The notes under the pieces: generated by a model
Told to the model about the DNA's origin: nothing
What the model saw: only the letters and a program-made list of their open reading frames with translations
Database searches by the model: none
Translations under genes and position numbers: made by a program
Shown: piece by piece, positions 52,415-60,834 of the stretch
Numbering within the stretch: position 1 is the stretch's first letter
Layout: each line of letters starts with the position of its first letter
Source of the DNA: Paenibacillus sp. MMS20-IR301
GTDB lineage: Bacteria > Bacillota > Bacilli > Paenibacillales > Paenibacillaceae
Direction: 5' to 3'
DNA: 64,000 nt
NCBI RefSeq assembly: GCF_032302195.1
Contig: NZ_CP135275.1
Coordinates: 3,038,001-3,102,000, forward strand

Positions 52415-53566
52415 TTAAGACAAACGGCCGCTAAAGTCGCTGTACTCGAACTCGCGGATCACCTTGATGCCCTCTTCCTCATTGTAGGAAGCGATGGCCG
52501 GCAGGTTCACACCGTTGAACATGTGGTTCTTCACCATGGAATAATGCGCCATGTCGGTGAAGATGAGCTTGTCGCCGTATTTCAGCGGCTCCGGGAAGGA
52601 GTAATCGCCGATCACGTCTCCGGCCAGGCAGGTCATGCCGCCGAGCCGGTAGGTGTAGGCGAATTCGCCCGGCTGTCCGGCACCGATAATGCCCGGACGG
52701 TAAGGCATCGCCAGCACATCCGGCATATGGCATTCGGCAGAGGTATCGAGGATCGCGATATCCATCCCGTTATGCATGGTGTCCAGCACAGTGGCTACCA
52801 GATATCCGGTATTGAGGGCAATTGCCTCACCCGGCTCCAGGTAGATCTCCACATTGTACGTTTCCTTCATATGCAGAATGCACTTGATCAGCGTATCCAG
52901 ATCATAATCGGGACGGGTAATATGATGCCCGCCGCCGAAGTTCAGCCACTTCATCCCGTGCAGATACTGGCCGAACTTCTCTTCCACAACCTTGAGCGTA
53001 CGCTCCAGGGTATCAGAGTTCTGTTCACACATCGTATGGAAATGCAGTCCGTCGATGCCGTCCAGCTCTTCCGGCCGGAAGTTCGGCAGGGTCACGCCCA
53101 TCCGGGAGTAGTTGTAGCAAGGATCATACAGCGGCACTTCAATCTCGGAATACTCCGGATTCACACGGATGCCGCAGCTGATCTCCTTCGGTGCGTTTTG
53201 CACCCGCTCCTTGAACCGGTTCCACTGGTCAAACGAGTTGAACACAATGTGGTCACTGTAGCCAAGCAGCTCGTCGAACTCGCGGTCTACATAAGCCGGC
53301 GCATAGACATGGACCTCTTTGCCCATCTCCTCGAAGCCAAGACGCGCTTCGAAGAGTGAGCTGGAGGTTACGCCATGCAGATATTTGCCGACCAGCGGGT
53401 ACATGGAATGCATGGAGAAGCCTTTTTGGGCCAGAAGAATCTTTGCTCCGCTGCGCTCCTGCACGTAATTCAGCGTTTCCAGATTCTTCGTCAGCAGGCG
53501 TTCATCCACAAGATAGGCCGGGGACGGCAGCGTGCTGATATCGATATCGATTTCTTTTACCTTCAT
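52415..53566 (-). CDS. nspC: Carboxy(nor)spermidine decarboxylase
   Basis: About 383 residues, a PLP-dependent alanine-racemase-fold decarboxylase that converts carboxyspermidine (or carboxynorspermidine) to spermidine (norspermidine). The PLP lysine is K48 (LLAQKGF); further landmarks are GLHFHTMCEQ, NFGGGHHIT and the C-terminal DTSAECHMPDVL and CLAGDVIGD segments. A longer frame to 53614 exists, but the ATG at 53566 starts at the family N-terminus and lies 11 bases after the stop of the dehydrogenase gene, with AGGA close by. The two genes make the last two steps of the alternative spermidine pathway, acting in the cytosol. Confidence 0.93.
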   Translation of the reverse strand: MKVKEIDIDISTLPSPAYLVDERLLTKNLETLNYVQERSGAKILLAQKGFSMHSMYPLVGKYLHGVTSSSLFEARLGFEEMGKEVHVYAPAYVDREFDELLGYSDHIVFNSFDQWNRFKERVQNAPKEISCGIRVNPEYSEIEVPLYDPCYNYSRMGVTLPNFRPEELDGIDGLHFHTMCEQNSDTLERTLKVVEEKFGQYLHGMKWLNFGGGHHITRPDYDLDTLIKCILHMKETYNVEIYLEPGEAIALNTGYLVATVLDTMHNGMDIAILDTSAECHMPDVLAMPYRPGIIGAGQPGEFAYTYRLGGMTCLAGDVIGDYSFPEPLKYGDKLIFTDMAHYSMVKNHMFNGVNLPAIASYNEEEGIKVIREFEYSDFSGRLS

Positions 53567-53577
53567 GATCCTGCGCC

Positions 53578-54777
53578 CTAATCCAGCAGCGTCGGCGAGA
53601 AATCTTCTTGCCAAGGCAGACCGTGTTTGTTAAGAGCTTCCATGAACGGATCCGGATCGAATTCTTCGATATTGTGTACACCCGGCTTATTCCAGATGCC
53701 TTTGATAATCATCATCGCCCCGATCATTGCAGGAACGCCGGTAGTGTAGGAAATGGCCTGGGAGCCAACCTCTCTGTAGCACTCCTCATGATCGCAGACA
53801 TTGTAGACATAATACGTTTTAGGCTGGCCGTCTTTGGTACCTTGAATAATGCAGCCGATATTCGTTTTACCTTTGGTTCTTGGTCCCAGGGAAGCCGGGT
53901 CAGGCAGAATCGCCTTCAGGAACTGCAAAGGAATAATTTCTTTACCTTCATAGTTGATTGGCTCGATCGAAGTCATGCCGACATTCTCAAGCACCTTCAG
54001 GTGAGTCAGATAGTTCTGCGAGAAGGTCATCCAGAAGCGGATTTTTTTGACGCCAGGAATATTTACAGCCAGGGACTCCAGCTCTTCATGGTACAAAAGA
54101 TAGATATCCTTCGGACCGATCTCCGGGAGATCGTATACTTTTTTCTCGGACAATGGTGCAGTCTCAATCCACTCGCCGTTCTCGAAGTAACGTCCGTTCG
54201 CTGTAATCTCACGGATATTGATTTCAGGATTGAAGTTGGTTGCAAACGGATAACCATGGTCGCCCGCGTTCGCATCGACAATATCAATCGTATGAATCTC
54301 GTCAAAGTAATGCTTCAGGGCATACGCAGTGAACACACCGGTTACGCCAGGGTCAAAGCCGCTGCCGAGCAGCGCTGTAATTCCGGCCTTCTCGAATCTT
54401 TCCTTATACGCCCACTGCCAGGAATACTCGAATTTCGCGGTATCCTGCGGTTCGTAGTTAGCTGTATCTACATAATGCACTCCGGTAGCCAGGCAAGCAT
54501 CCATGATCGTCAGATCCTGGTAAGGAAGAGCCACATTAATCACGACATCCGGCTGGAAGCTCTTGATCAGCTCAATAACCTCTTCCGTGTTGTCCGCATC
54601 AAGCTGAGCCGTAGAAATCTTCGTCTGGCCGCCATCCAGTTTCTCCTTCAGAGCATCGCATTTCGCGACCGTACGGCTGGCAATACAGATTTCTTCGAAT
54701 ACATCCGGGTTCTGGCAGCATTTATGCACAACAACGCTTGCTACACCGCCAGCGCCAATAATTAACGCTTTTCCCAC
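53578..54777 (-). CDS. Carboxyspermidine dehydrogenase/synthase (saccharopine dehydrogenase family)
   Basis: A 399-residue NADPH-type Rossmann enzyme that reductively joins aspartate semialdehyde with putrescine (or diaminopropane) to give carboxyspermidine, the substrate of the decarboxylase encoded next. The N-terminal nucleotide motif is ALIIGAGGVASVV; a central DIVDANAGDHGYPFATNF and a C-terminal YTTGVPAMIGAMMI segment are characteristic. The start is GTG at 54775-54777, with AGGGGG nine bases upstream. A near-consensus SigA promoter lies 130 bases upstream. This pathway replaces S-adenosylmethionine-dependent spermidine synthesis. Confidence 0.92.
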   Translation of the reverse strand: MGKALIIGAGGVASVVVHKCCQNPDVFEEICIASRTVAKCDALKEKLDGGQTKISTAQLDADNTEEVIELIKSFQPDVVINVALPYQDLTIMDACLATGVHYVDTANYEPQDTAKFEYSWQWAYKERFEKAGITALLGSGFDPGVTGVFTAYALKHYFDEIHTIDIVDANAGDHGYPFATNFNPEINIREITANGRYFENGEWIETAPLSEKKVYDLPEIGPKDIYLLYHEELESLAVNIPGVKKIRFWMTFSQNYLTHLKVLENVGMTSIEPINYEGKEIIPLQFLKAILPDPASLGPRTKGKTNIGCIIQGTKDGQPKTYYVYNVCDHEECYREVGSQAISYTTGVPAMIGAMMIIKGIWNKPGVHNIEEFDPDPFMEALNKHGLPWQEDFSPTLLD

Positions 54778-54907
54778 AATTAATAACCCCCTAAATTTGC
54801 TTAAGTTATTAGTTATTAGCCTTGCTGCTCTGGATCCGTTTCGTTGTCAGTCGTTTCGTTTCATCAAGCTTAGGCAGGCTACATCCTATGAAAAATCAAC
54901 AACGCTG

Positions 54908-54936
54908 ATTATACAGAAACATTCTCAATAAATCAA
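54908..54936 (-). promoter_or_regulatory. SigA-type promoter of the polyamine operon
   Basis: On the minus strand TTGATT (54931-54936), exactly 17 bases, then a perfect TATAAT (54908-54913). The predicted transcript would have a leader of roughly 120 bases before the GTG start at 54777. It is the clearest promoter in the window. Confidence 0.7.
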
Positions 54937-55170
54937 TAAAATACGACAAAAATTGATATGTTCTCTGTAAAATCTGCGGATTTCTCCATTAATACTCTGT
55001 AATTCACAACAATACACGTAAATGCTCTGTTTTCCTTCGCTTATGAGTCTGGTTCCGGCAAGGCCGCCGCCTTAAGTCCGGATACCTCCTGCTGCACAAG
55101 GCCAACCGGATTATTGTATCACAGCAGAAGTCTTCTTCATACAATTTATTTAAAAATGAATGGAATCTGC
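54937..55170. other. Intergenic region without a gene
   Basis: Between the polyamine promoter and the DUF5808 protein gene no coding frame with a ribosome site is visible. A short AAGGC-CGCC-GCCTT hairpin near 55056-55069 has no following T-run and is too short to call a terminator. Confidence 0.4.
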
Positions 55171-56550
55171 TTACCTCCCGTTCAGCTCGGTAAAGATCCG
55201 CCGGGTCTCAGCTGCCTCCTTATGGTTGTATAACACATAGAGATCAGGCAGTCGGATCACAATATACGGCGGAGAATTCTTTGAGATATACAGCTTACTT
55301 TCGCCGAACTGATTCAACTCGAAATTACCGATAGCCACGGTGTCTGTTGCTATTCCATTCATTCTCCTTACAGCCTGCGGCAGCGATTCCGCCAGTGTCA
55401 GCTTCTGAACATCACTGAGAGAGAAACTGTAACTGTACATAGGAAAAGAAATTGTCGTTCTGCCATCACTCATCCGGAGGGCCGGAGAAGAGAAATCAGC
55501 CAGCACTGTGATCCAACCGGTCGCGGCCAAAATCACAGCCGCAAAGGCGCAAAGGCCGTAATATATCCTTTTACCTGCTTTTGTACCCAGGTTAACTGTA
55601 GAACCCGCTCCGTTCCGCTTCGGAACGAGAATGGCTCGGTCATTAGGATTATTATAAGTTGTCCCGTTTATCCAATACTCATCATCATCGGTATAGAAAA
55701 TCTCCTGCTGCATGGCAAGTAACGCTGTCTCAAACCTGCTGAATATTTTATGTACATACAGAATGCCAAGTATAGGAATCAGCGAGCAGATAACTGTACC
55801 TGTGTTCCAGATCACAGCAGCGCTCCCAGGATACTTGGATGCTGTAAAAGCCATGATTAGAGTAAAGCAGCTGTCCGTTAGGGCAAGGCCCAACCATAAT
55901 CTTGACCAGTACTGGCGATAAGTACGGTTAAGTAGCAAATTGAGTTCACTGTCCAGTGAGTACACCCTGGCTTTCATCCGGCTAAAGAAAAGTGTAACCA
56001 GCCAGAGCAGCAATGTCATACCCAGAGCAGACCAGCCTGCAATTCTCATGATGTTTCCATCATCTGCAAATATCCGCAATATAAAGACTACAGCAGCAAT
56101 CAGGGCAGGCAGGATGAACCAATAGAGTGAGAGTTTCATTGTTTCTTTGTGTGCTGACAGCCTCGTATCCAGCCGGACAACCCTCTTGTCCCCTGCAAAC
56201 CACTCCTTACTCCGTTTCATTTCGGTAAAAGATTTATGCGTTCTGACAAAGGAATGACGGAGTACCAGCAGCAGCAAACTGCCCCAGAGAAGCATGTAGA
56301 TTACTGAAAGTGAGATATATGTGTCCAAGAACAGGATTGGCAGGAGTAAAGGAAGAGCGGCTAGTGTAGACTTCTTATAAATGTGCCGGTATGATTTTTG
56401 CAGTACCCGCAGTTCCACATGCTCAAGTACGTGAGCAGGAAGAGTAACCCCGAACCACAGGTTCCCGCTCGGCTTGCTCAGGTTCCAGTAGACTGTCACG
56501 ATGATGACGTAGCCCAGCAAAGCCGTAATTAATACAATCGCAGTAAGCAT
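55171..56550 (-). CDS. Multi-pass membrane protein with DUF1648/DUF5808-like parts
   Basis: A 459-residue protein with about eight hydrophobic segments in two groups, a cytoplasmic-looking segment (DDDEYWINGTTYNNPNDRAI, then LVPKRNGAGSTVNLG, about 285-320) matching what I know as DUF5808, one further membrane segment, and a C-terminal globular domain of about 110 residues. It starts 11 bases after the GntR-type regulator gene and forms a two-gene unit with it. In Firmicutes such GntR/membrane-protein pairs respond to cell-envelope stress or antibiotics; that role is inferred from the pairing and not shown here. The ATG is close to the regulator's stop. Confidence 0.8.
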   Translation of the reverse strand: MLTAIVLITALLGYVIIVTVYWNLSKPSGNLWFGVTLPAHVLEHVELRVLQKSYRHIYKKSTLAALPLLLPILFLDTYISLSVIYMLLWGSLLLLVLRHSFVRTHKSFTEMKRSKEWFAGDKRVVRLDTRLSAHKETMKLSLYWFILPALIAAVVFILRIFADDGNIMRIAGWSALGMTLLLWLVTLFFSRMKARVYSLDSELNLLLNRTYRQYWSRLWLGLALTDSCFTLIMAFTASKYPGSAAVIWNTGTVICSLIPILGILYVHKIFSRFETALLAMQQEIFYTDDDEYWINGTTYNNPNDRAILVPKRNGAGSTVNLGTKAGKRIYYGLCAFAAVILAATGWITVLADFSSPALRMSDGRTTISFPMYSYSFSLSDVQKLTLAESLPQAVRRMNGIATDTVAIGNFELNQFGESKLYISKNSPPYIVIRLPDLYVLYNHKEAAETRRIFTELNGR

Positions 56551-56561
56551 TCTATCTCCCC

Positions 56562-56957
56562 CTACTCAAACACGGGCTTCGGCTGGTAAGCAACCGCCGC
56601 AAAAATTCCCGTACACAGTTGCATGAATTCTTCCCGGCCTACGCCCTTGAGCGCAGCTTCCGAGATAACTAGCCGCAGTTCGTTCTCAAGCTTAGCCTTA
56701 AATTCCGGCTGCCCGCTTGCTGCCGGAGACACCGTAGCCCCATGCCGCCGATCTATAGAGATGAAACCTTCATTCTTCAGGATGGCATAGGCTTTGTTTA
56801 CCGTCATGGAATTAATGCCCAGATCCTCTGCCATCTGCCGGACGGTCGGCAGCCTCTCACCGTCAGCCAACTGGCCTGAGCCAATCCCGATAACAATTTC
56901 ATTGCGCAGTTGAACATAGATGGGCAGCTCACTCGTGAAGTCCAGTGTCAAAATCAT
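56562..56957 (-). CDS. GntR-family regulator, YtrA type
   Basis: About 131 residues with an N-terminal winged helix (PIYVQLRNEIVIGIGSGQLADGERLPTVRQMAEDLGINSMTVNKAY spans about residues 12-57) and only a short C-terminal helical tail, the mark of the YtrA subfamily that acts mostly as repressors of adjacent transport or membrane-protein operons. GGAGG six bases upstream supports ATG 56957 over the longer frame to 57002. An almost ideal palindrome (56972-57014) spans its -10 region, so autoregulation is likely. The downstream membrane protein gene is the probable co-regulated target. Confidence 0.92.
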   Translation of the reverse strand: MILTLDFTSELPIYVQLRNEIVIGIGSGQLADGERLPTVRQMAEDLGINSMTVNKAYAILKNEGFISIDRRHGATVSPAASGQPEFKAKLENELRLVISEAALKGVGREEFMQLCTGIFAAVAYQPKPVFE

Positions 56958-56971
56958 TGGTATCCTCCCAT

Positions 56972-57014
56972 AAAGTATTATTTGTATTATATACATTAAC
57001 ACAAATAATACTTT
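56972..57014. promoter_or_regulatory. Operator palindrome over the GntR promoter
   Basis: AAAGTATTATTTGT (56972-56985) and ACAAATAATACTTT (57001-57014) are perfect 14-base inverted repeats around a 15-base centre. The centre holds TATAAT on the minus strand (56986-56991). No clear -35 is present. The placement fits autorepression by the YtrA-type regulator, or binding of two dimers. Confidence 0.7.
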
Positions 57015-57024
57015 TTGTCGTTAT

Positions 57025-57846
57025 TTATGAAGGAAGGCGCATAGCCGAAGGCGGCACTCCGCTGAGCTGCTTGAAAGCTTTGCTGAAGTGAAATTCATCA
57101 CTGTAGCCGCAGGACGCAGCAATTTCCTTCATCGATAGTCTGGTATATTCCAGCATTTTTCTGGCATGCCCGTAACGGATTTCGCTTAAATAGCGTTTGG
57201 GGCTCTTCTGGAGATACTGCTGAAACAGACTCCGCAAATACGAGGGGGATATGCCATAGCGCTCAGCCTGCTCGTGAATCAGCAGCGGCTCACTGTAGCG
57301 CCGCTCGAGCTCTTCCTTAATCCGCAGAAACAGCTCATACCCTTGCCCGCGGTCCTCACGGATATCTGCCTGCGCCTCTAGCATCCGGCAGAGCAGCTCA
57401 TAAAGCAGTGACTGGGTCATCAGCTGGCTGCCGGTGCTGCCGGGTACCCAGTCGGCTGCAATCCTGCTGAACATTTGACCCAGCTGTCTGCCCCGTTCCC
57501 CCTCCGGCTTCAGAATAAACTGCAGCGGCAGAGCAGCAACCGGCTCAATAGCTCCCTGATTATCTGCCGAAGACGTCAAGGAATACAGGGAGAGCAGAAT
57601 CATTGTAATCCGCAGCGGGTTCCCGCCTCCGCAGCCCATCTCCATGGACAGCCCCGGACGCAGATAGAAACACATGCCTGGTGAGACCTGTATTTCTTCG
57701 TCTGTGCGGAAGCTGCCCTCTCCCTCCTGAATCCAGTAGAAGCTGTGCACATGAATATTCTGCCGGATATCATTCCAGTGCGAATCAGTGATTTTATCAT
57801 GAATCCAGTGAATATCAATCGCCAGGTTCTGCAAAGCTCCGTCCAT
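57025..57846 (-). CDS. AraC-family transcriptional regulator
   Basis: A 273-residue regulator: an N-terminal cupin-like sensing domain (about 25-100; QEGEGSFRTDEEIQVSPG), a helical linker and a C-terminal AraC double helix-turn-helix (about 170-268; AERYGISPSYLRSLFQQY and EIAASCGYSDEFHFSKAFKQ). It probably binds a sugar-like effector. GAGGAGG upstream supports the ATG. It is divergent from the acyltransferase-fusion gene at 58004 with a 157-base shared promoter region, and that gene is the likeliest target. Its stop lies ten bases from the GntR operator. Confidence 0.9.
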   Translation of the reverse strand: MDGALQNLAIDIHWIHDKITDSHWNDIRQNIHVHSFYWIQEGEGSFRTDEEIQVSPGMCFYLRPGLSMEMGCGGGNPLRITMILLSLYSLTSSADNQGAIEPVAALPLQFILKPEGERGRQLGQMFSRIAADWVPGSTGSQLMTQSLLYELLCRMLEAQADIREDRGQGYELFLRIKEELERRYSEPLLIHEQAERYGISPSYLRSLFQQYLQKSPKRYLSEIRYGHARKMLEYTRLSMKEIAASCGYSDEFHFSKAFKQLSGVPPSAMRLPS

Positions 57847-58003
57847 CCGCTGCCTCCTCTGTACCTCCGGTTTTATCTGAGGTAAGCATAGGCTTCTGAA
57901 GCGTTTTTGACAAGTGATTCCTGTTCATAATACCATGCCCTTTCCGGCAGGCTGCTGGTACACTTAGAGCGTTAATGACTTGAACAGCGAAGGAGCGAAC
58001 GGA

Positions 58004-59680
58004 ATGCCTGATTCACAATCACCCTCACCCTCAATGAAGCCGCTGGATTATATGCCTTGGACTGAGGCCTCCGAGGAGGAGCGGCAGGAGCAATTACTGC
58101 ATCAGCAGCGGTTATCTGCCGGATACCGCTGTACCTTCGGGGATGCCTGCTTTGTCTCCCCGCAGGCGGCTGTCCTGCCGGATGAGCTGCAGATGGGCGA
58201 CCGCAGCTACATAGCCGCCGGGGCTATTGTCCGCAATACCCGGCTTAAGATGGGCAGTGACTGCTCCGTGAACAGCTATAGCATTCTGACTGGCGATATC
58301 ACCATGGGCAATGGAGTCCGTATTGCTTCACATGCAAGCTTGTACGGGTTCAACCACGGATTTGAATCTACCGAGCTGCCTATCTTCCGGCAGCCGCATA
58401 CGGTTAAAGGAATCAGCATCGGGGATGATGTATGGGTTGGGGCGAGCGCCGTTATTCTCGACGGAGTAAGCGTTGGTCCGCACAGCATCATCGCTGCCGG
58501 TGCCATCGTTACGAAGGATTTCCCGGCCTATAGCATTGTCGGCGGGAACCCGGCCCGGCTGATCCGCAGCCGGGCGGCTGAAGGAGCCAGTGCCCTTAAG
58601 GGGGACAGCAAGCAAGATAAGCTCCATCAGCGGCTTGCGGACTTCGGCAAGCAGGCGGAAGCTCAGCTGGCCCCTCTGCTGGAGTACTACTCAGAGACAG
58701 CAGACGGAGAGAAGCTGTTCCGCGACCGGCCCGGCTTCAAGCGCACTGTCAGGGCTTACTGCGATGCAGCCGAGCTTGCTGCCATGTTCGGCAGTCTGCC
58801 CCCAGGCTGGACACGTGAGGAGCTGATCAGCAAATTACAGGGCTTCCAGGATAGCCGGACCGGGCTGCTGCCTGATCCCTGGTCTCCTCCCGGGCCGGAT
58901 GACCAGCCGGAGCTGTTATCTGACCATCTCTCCCGTTACCATCTGCTTGCAGCCGGATATGCGCTTGAAATACTCGGCTCCGCTCTGCCCCATCCGGTTG
59001 CCGTCTGCGATACGATGGAGACGGCAAAGCTATACGGGCAGCTGGATGCCCTGCCTTGGGAGGAGAATGCCTGGGGCGCAGGAGATTGGATCGACTGTTA
59101 TGCCACCGGGCTGTATCATAACCTGAAGACCTTCGGCTCCGGCAAACGGCCGGATGATCTTTTCGGCTGGCTGGCGACGCATGCCCGCCAGGACTCCGGC
59201 CTGTGGGGGCTGCCTACGTCCGGTGAAGGGTGGCTGCAGCCGGTTAACGGCTTTTACCGGCTGACCCGGGCGACCTATGCCCAGTTCGGCCTGCCCCTGC
59301 CGTATCCGGAGCGCAGTATCGATACCATACTGGCCCATAGCAGAGACCGCCGCTTCTTCCGCCCGGAGGTGCTGAACGCCTGCAATGTGCTCGATGTCGT
59401 TCACCCGCTCTGGCTCTGCCTGAAGCAGACGGATTACCGCCGCCCCGAAATCCGCAGCTGGGCGGAAGACATGCTTAGTGAGGTGCTGGAATGCTGGGTT
59501 CCGGAGCGCGGCTTCGCCTTCCAGCTGTCCAGCCGGCAGGACACGGGCCTGCAGGGAACCGAAATGTGGCTGAGCATTATTTATTTGCTGGCTGATCTAT
59601 GCGGAACCAGCGCTTCACTTGGCTATACGCCGCAGGGAGTCCACCGGCCGGAGCCCGCTTTCTCCTTATCTGCGCGTTAA
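58004..59680 (+). CDS. Hexapeptide acyltransferase fused to an alpha-helical domain
   Basis: 558 residues. The first half (about 40-200) is a left-handed beta-helix acyltransferase of the maltose/galactoside O-acetyltransferase type, with hexapeptide turns such as IGDDVWVGASAVILDGVSVG and the closing VGGNPARLI. The remaining 350 residues are helical and rich in W, G and D (DWIDCYATGLYHNLKTFG; QDSGLWGLPTSGEGWLQP), resembling an alpha/alpha-barrel of the terpene cyclase or glycan-processing type; I cannot name the family. The ATG at 58004 is chosen because AAGGAG lies seven bases upstream; the TTG at 57980 has no site. It is divergent from an AraC regulator. Substrate is probably a glycan or polyol. 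Confidence 0.8.
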   Translation: MPDSQSPSPSMKPLDYMPWTEASEEERQEQLLHQQRLSAGYRCTFGDACFVSPQAAVLPDELQMGDRSYIAAGAIVRNTRLKMGSDCSVNSYSILTGDITMGNGVRIASHASLYGFNHGFESTELPIFRQPHTVKGISIGDDVWVGASAVILDGVSVGPHSIIAAGAIVTKDFPAYSIVGGNPARLIRSRAAEGASALKGDSKQDKLHQRLADFGKQAEAQLAPLLEYYSETADGEKLFRDRPGFKRTVRAYCDAAELAAMFGSLPPGWTREELISKLQGFQDSRTGLLPDPWSPPGPDDQPELLSDHLSRYHLLAAGYALEILGSALPHPVAVCDTMETAKLYGQLDALPWEENAWGAGDWIDCYATGLYHNLKTFGSGKRPDDLFGWLATHARQDSGLWGLPTSGEGWLQPVNGFYRLTRATYAQFGLPLPYPERSIDTILAHSRDRRFFRPEVLNACNVLDVVHPLWLCLKQTDYRRPEIRSWAEDMLSEVLECWVPERGFAFQLSSRQDTGLQGTEMWLSIIYLLADLCGTSASLGYTPQGVHRPEPAFSLSAR

Positions 59681-59766
59681 GAGCAGCGCTCGCCCTACAG
59701 GCCGTGAACGGTCTCAGTACCGCTGTGCTGCAGCGGCTTTGAAATTCCCTGCAGCACCTCAAGACA

Positions 59767-59807
59767 GCAGCCCCGGTTTCTCTGCTACACAGAGAAACCG
59801 GGGCTGC
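59767..59807 (+). terminator. Perfect 18-pair hairpin after the acyltransferase gene
   Basis: GCAGCCCCGGTTTCTCTG (59767-59784) pairs perfectly with CAGAGAAACCGGGGCTGC (59790-59807) around CTACA. The T-run on the plus strand is weak (GTTTCCTT further on). It lies 87 bases past the acyltransferase stop and 25 bases from the stop of the convergent small gene, so it may insulate both. Confidence 0.6.
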
Positions 59808-59831
59808 ACTCGCTTGTTTCCTTAAACTGAA

Positions 59832-60038
59832 TTACTGCCCGAATCCGACACGCGGACGTTCGCGCTCCTTGGTCTGCACATCCACAGCCCGGATCGAGGT
59901 AACCGGGATATACAGTGTCTGATATTCCGTAGTGTATTTCACAAACCGCTCATCCGCTTCCTCCAGAACTCCGCCTCTGGTGCTTGTGCCATCCAGAAAA
60001 TGAATCGTCACTTCTTGGCCTTTTAATGCTGATAGCAT
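59832..60038 (-). CDS. Small Sm-like (Hfq-fold) protein candidate
   Basis: 68 residues. The pattern LKGQEVTIHFLDGTSTRGGV then FVKYTTEYQTLYIPVTSIRAV is that of an Sm fold (Sm1-like strand-loop and a short Sm2-like strand) as in small Firmicute proteins of unknown function; it is not canonical Hfq, since the YKHA-like signature is absent. Starting at the second ATG (60038) puts GGGGAG eight bases upstream. It lies 17 bases behind clpP in the same orientation and probably shares its transcript. RNA binding is a possibility only. Confidence 0.7.
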   Translation of the reverse strand: MLSALKGQEVTIHFLDGTSTRGGVLEEADERFVKYTTEYQTLYIPVTSIRAVDVQTKERERPRVGFGQ

Positions 60039-60055
60039 ATCCATCGCTCCCCGCC

Positions 60056-60637
60056 TTAGAGATTGGTAATGATTTTGTCAATAATCCCGTATTCCAGCGC
60101 CTCTTCCGCTGTCATGAAGTAATCGCGGTCCATGTCCTTCTCCACCTTCTCTGGCGGCTGGCCGGTACGCTGCGCTGTAATTCCTACGATCCTCTGCCGG
60201 ATCTGGAGAATCCGCCGTGCGCTGATGGCGATATCACTGGCCTGCCCCTGCGCCCCGCCATGCGGCTGATGAATCATGATCTCGCTGTTTGGCAGCGCGA
60301 ACCGCTTCCCGGTAGCTCCTGCAAGCAGCAGCAGTGAAGCGAAGGACGCCGCAAACCCGGTACAAATCGTATTTACTTGCGGTTTGATTACCTGCATCGT
60401 ATCATAAATGCCAAAGCCTGCGGTAGTCGAACCCCCCGGGCTGTTGATAAACATCTGAATGTCCTTGTCCGGCTCATCCGCCGCCAGGTACAGCAGCTGG
60501 GCGATAATGCTGTTAGCCAGGCCGTCGTCAATTGCCGCGCCTACGAATACTATCCGGTCCTTCAGCAGCCGGGAATAAATATCGTAGGACCGCTCGCCCC
60601 GTGAAGTCTGCTCAATGACATAGGGAATTACGCTCAT
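60056..60637 (-). CDS. clpP: ATP-dependent Clp protease proteolytic subunit
   Basis: A 193-residue ClpP-fold serine peptidase that forms two stacked seven-membered rings and degrades proteins fed by Clp ATPases. The triad is complete: S98 (GFAASFAS), H123 (IMIHQPHGG) and D172 (MDRDYFM). The sequence around the serine (AASFASLL) departs from the usual AASMGAFLL, so this is probably a second ClpP paralogue beside the housekeeping enzyme; that is inference since the other copy is not in the window. It is followed by the Sm-like gene. Confidence 0.93.
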   Translation of the reverse strand: MSVIPYVIEQTSRGERSYDIYSRLLKDRIVFVGAAIDDGLANSIIAQLLYLAADEPDKDIQMFINSPGGSTTAGFGIYDTMQVIKPQVNTICTGFAASFASLLLLAGATGKRFALPNSEIMIHQPHGGAQGQASDIAISARRILQIRQRIVGITAQRTGQPPEKVEKDMDRDYFMTAEEALEYGIIDKIITNL

Positions 60638-60761
60638 AAGGTTGTGCCTCCTCTGGTCCCGCTTGGGGTGATATCCGGTAAACGGATGGGGGAGGGGTAA
60701 AAGATACGGGGAATGTGAATTAATCCGTACTTAGGCCCGCGTATCTTTTTCAAAGTGCAGT

Positions 60762-60816
60762 TCGTTTATATATAGAAGCAACTATCTGCTAAAGAAAGTC
60801 TAAATAACATAAACGA
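60762..60816. promoter_or_regulatory. Inverted repeat upstream of the ECF sigma gene
   Basis: TCGTTTAT (60762-60769) and ATAAACGA (60809-60816) are perfect eight-base inverted repeats 39 bases apart in the leader of the sigma-factor gene, the second arm just before the ribosome site. It could be a regulator site or an RNA stem that masks the ribosome site. Weak evidence. Confidence 0.3.
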
Positions 60817-60834
60817 GCAAAGGAGCGAGTCCTG

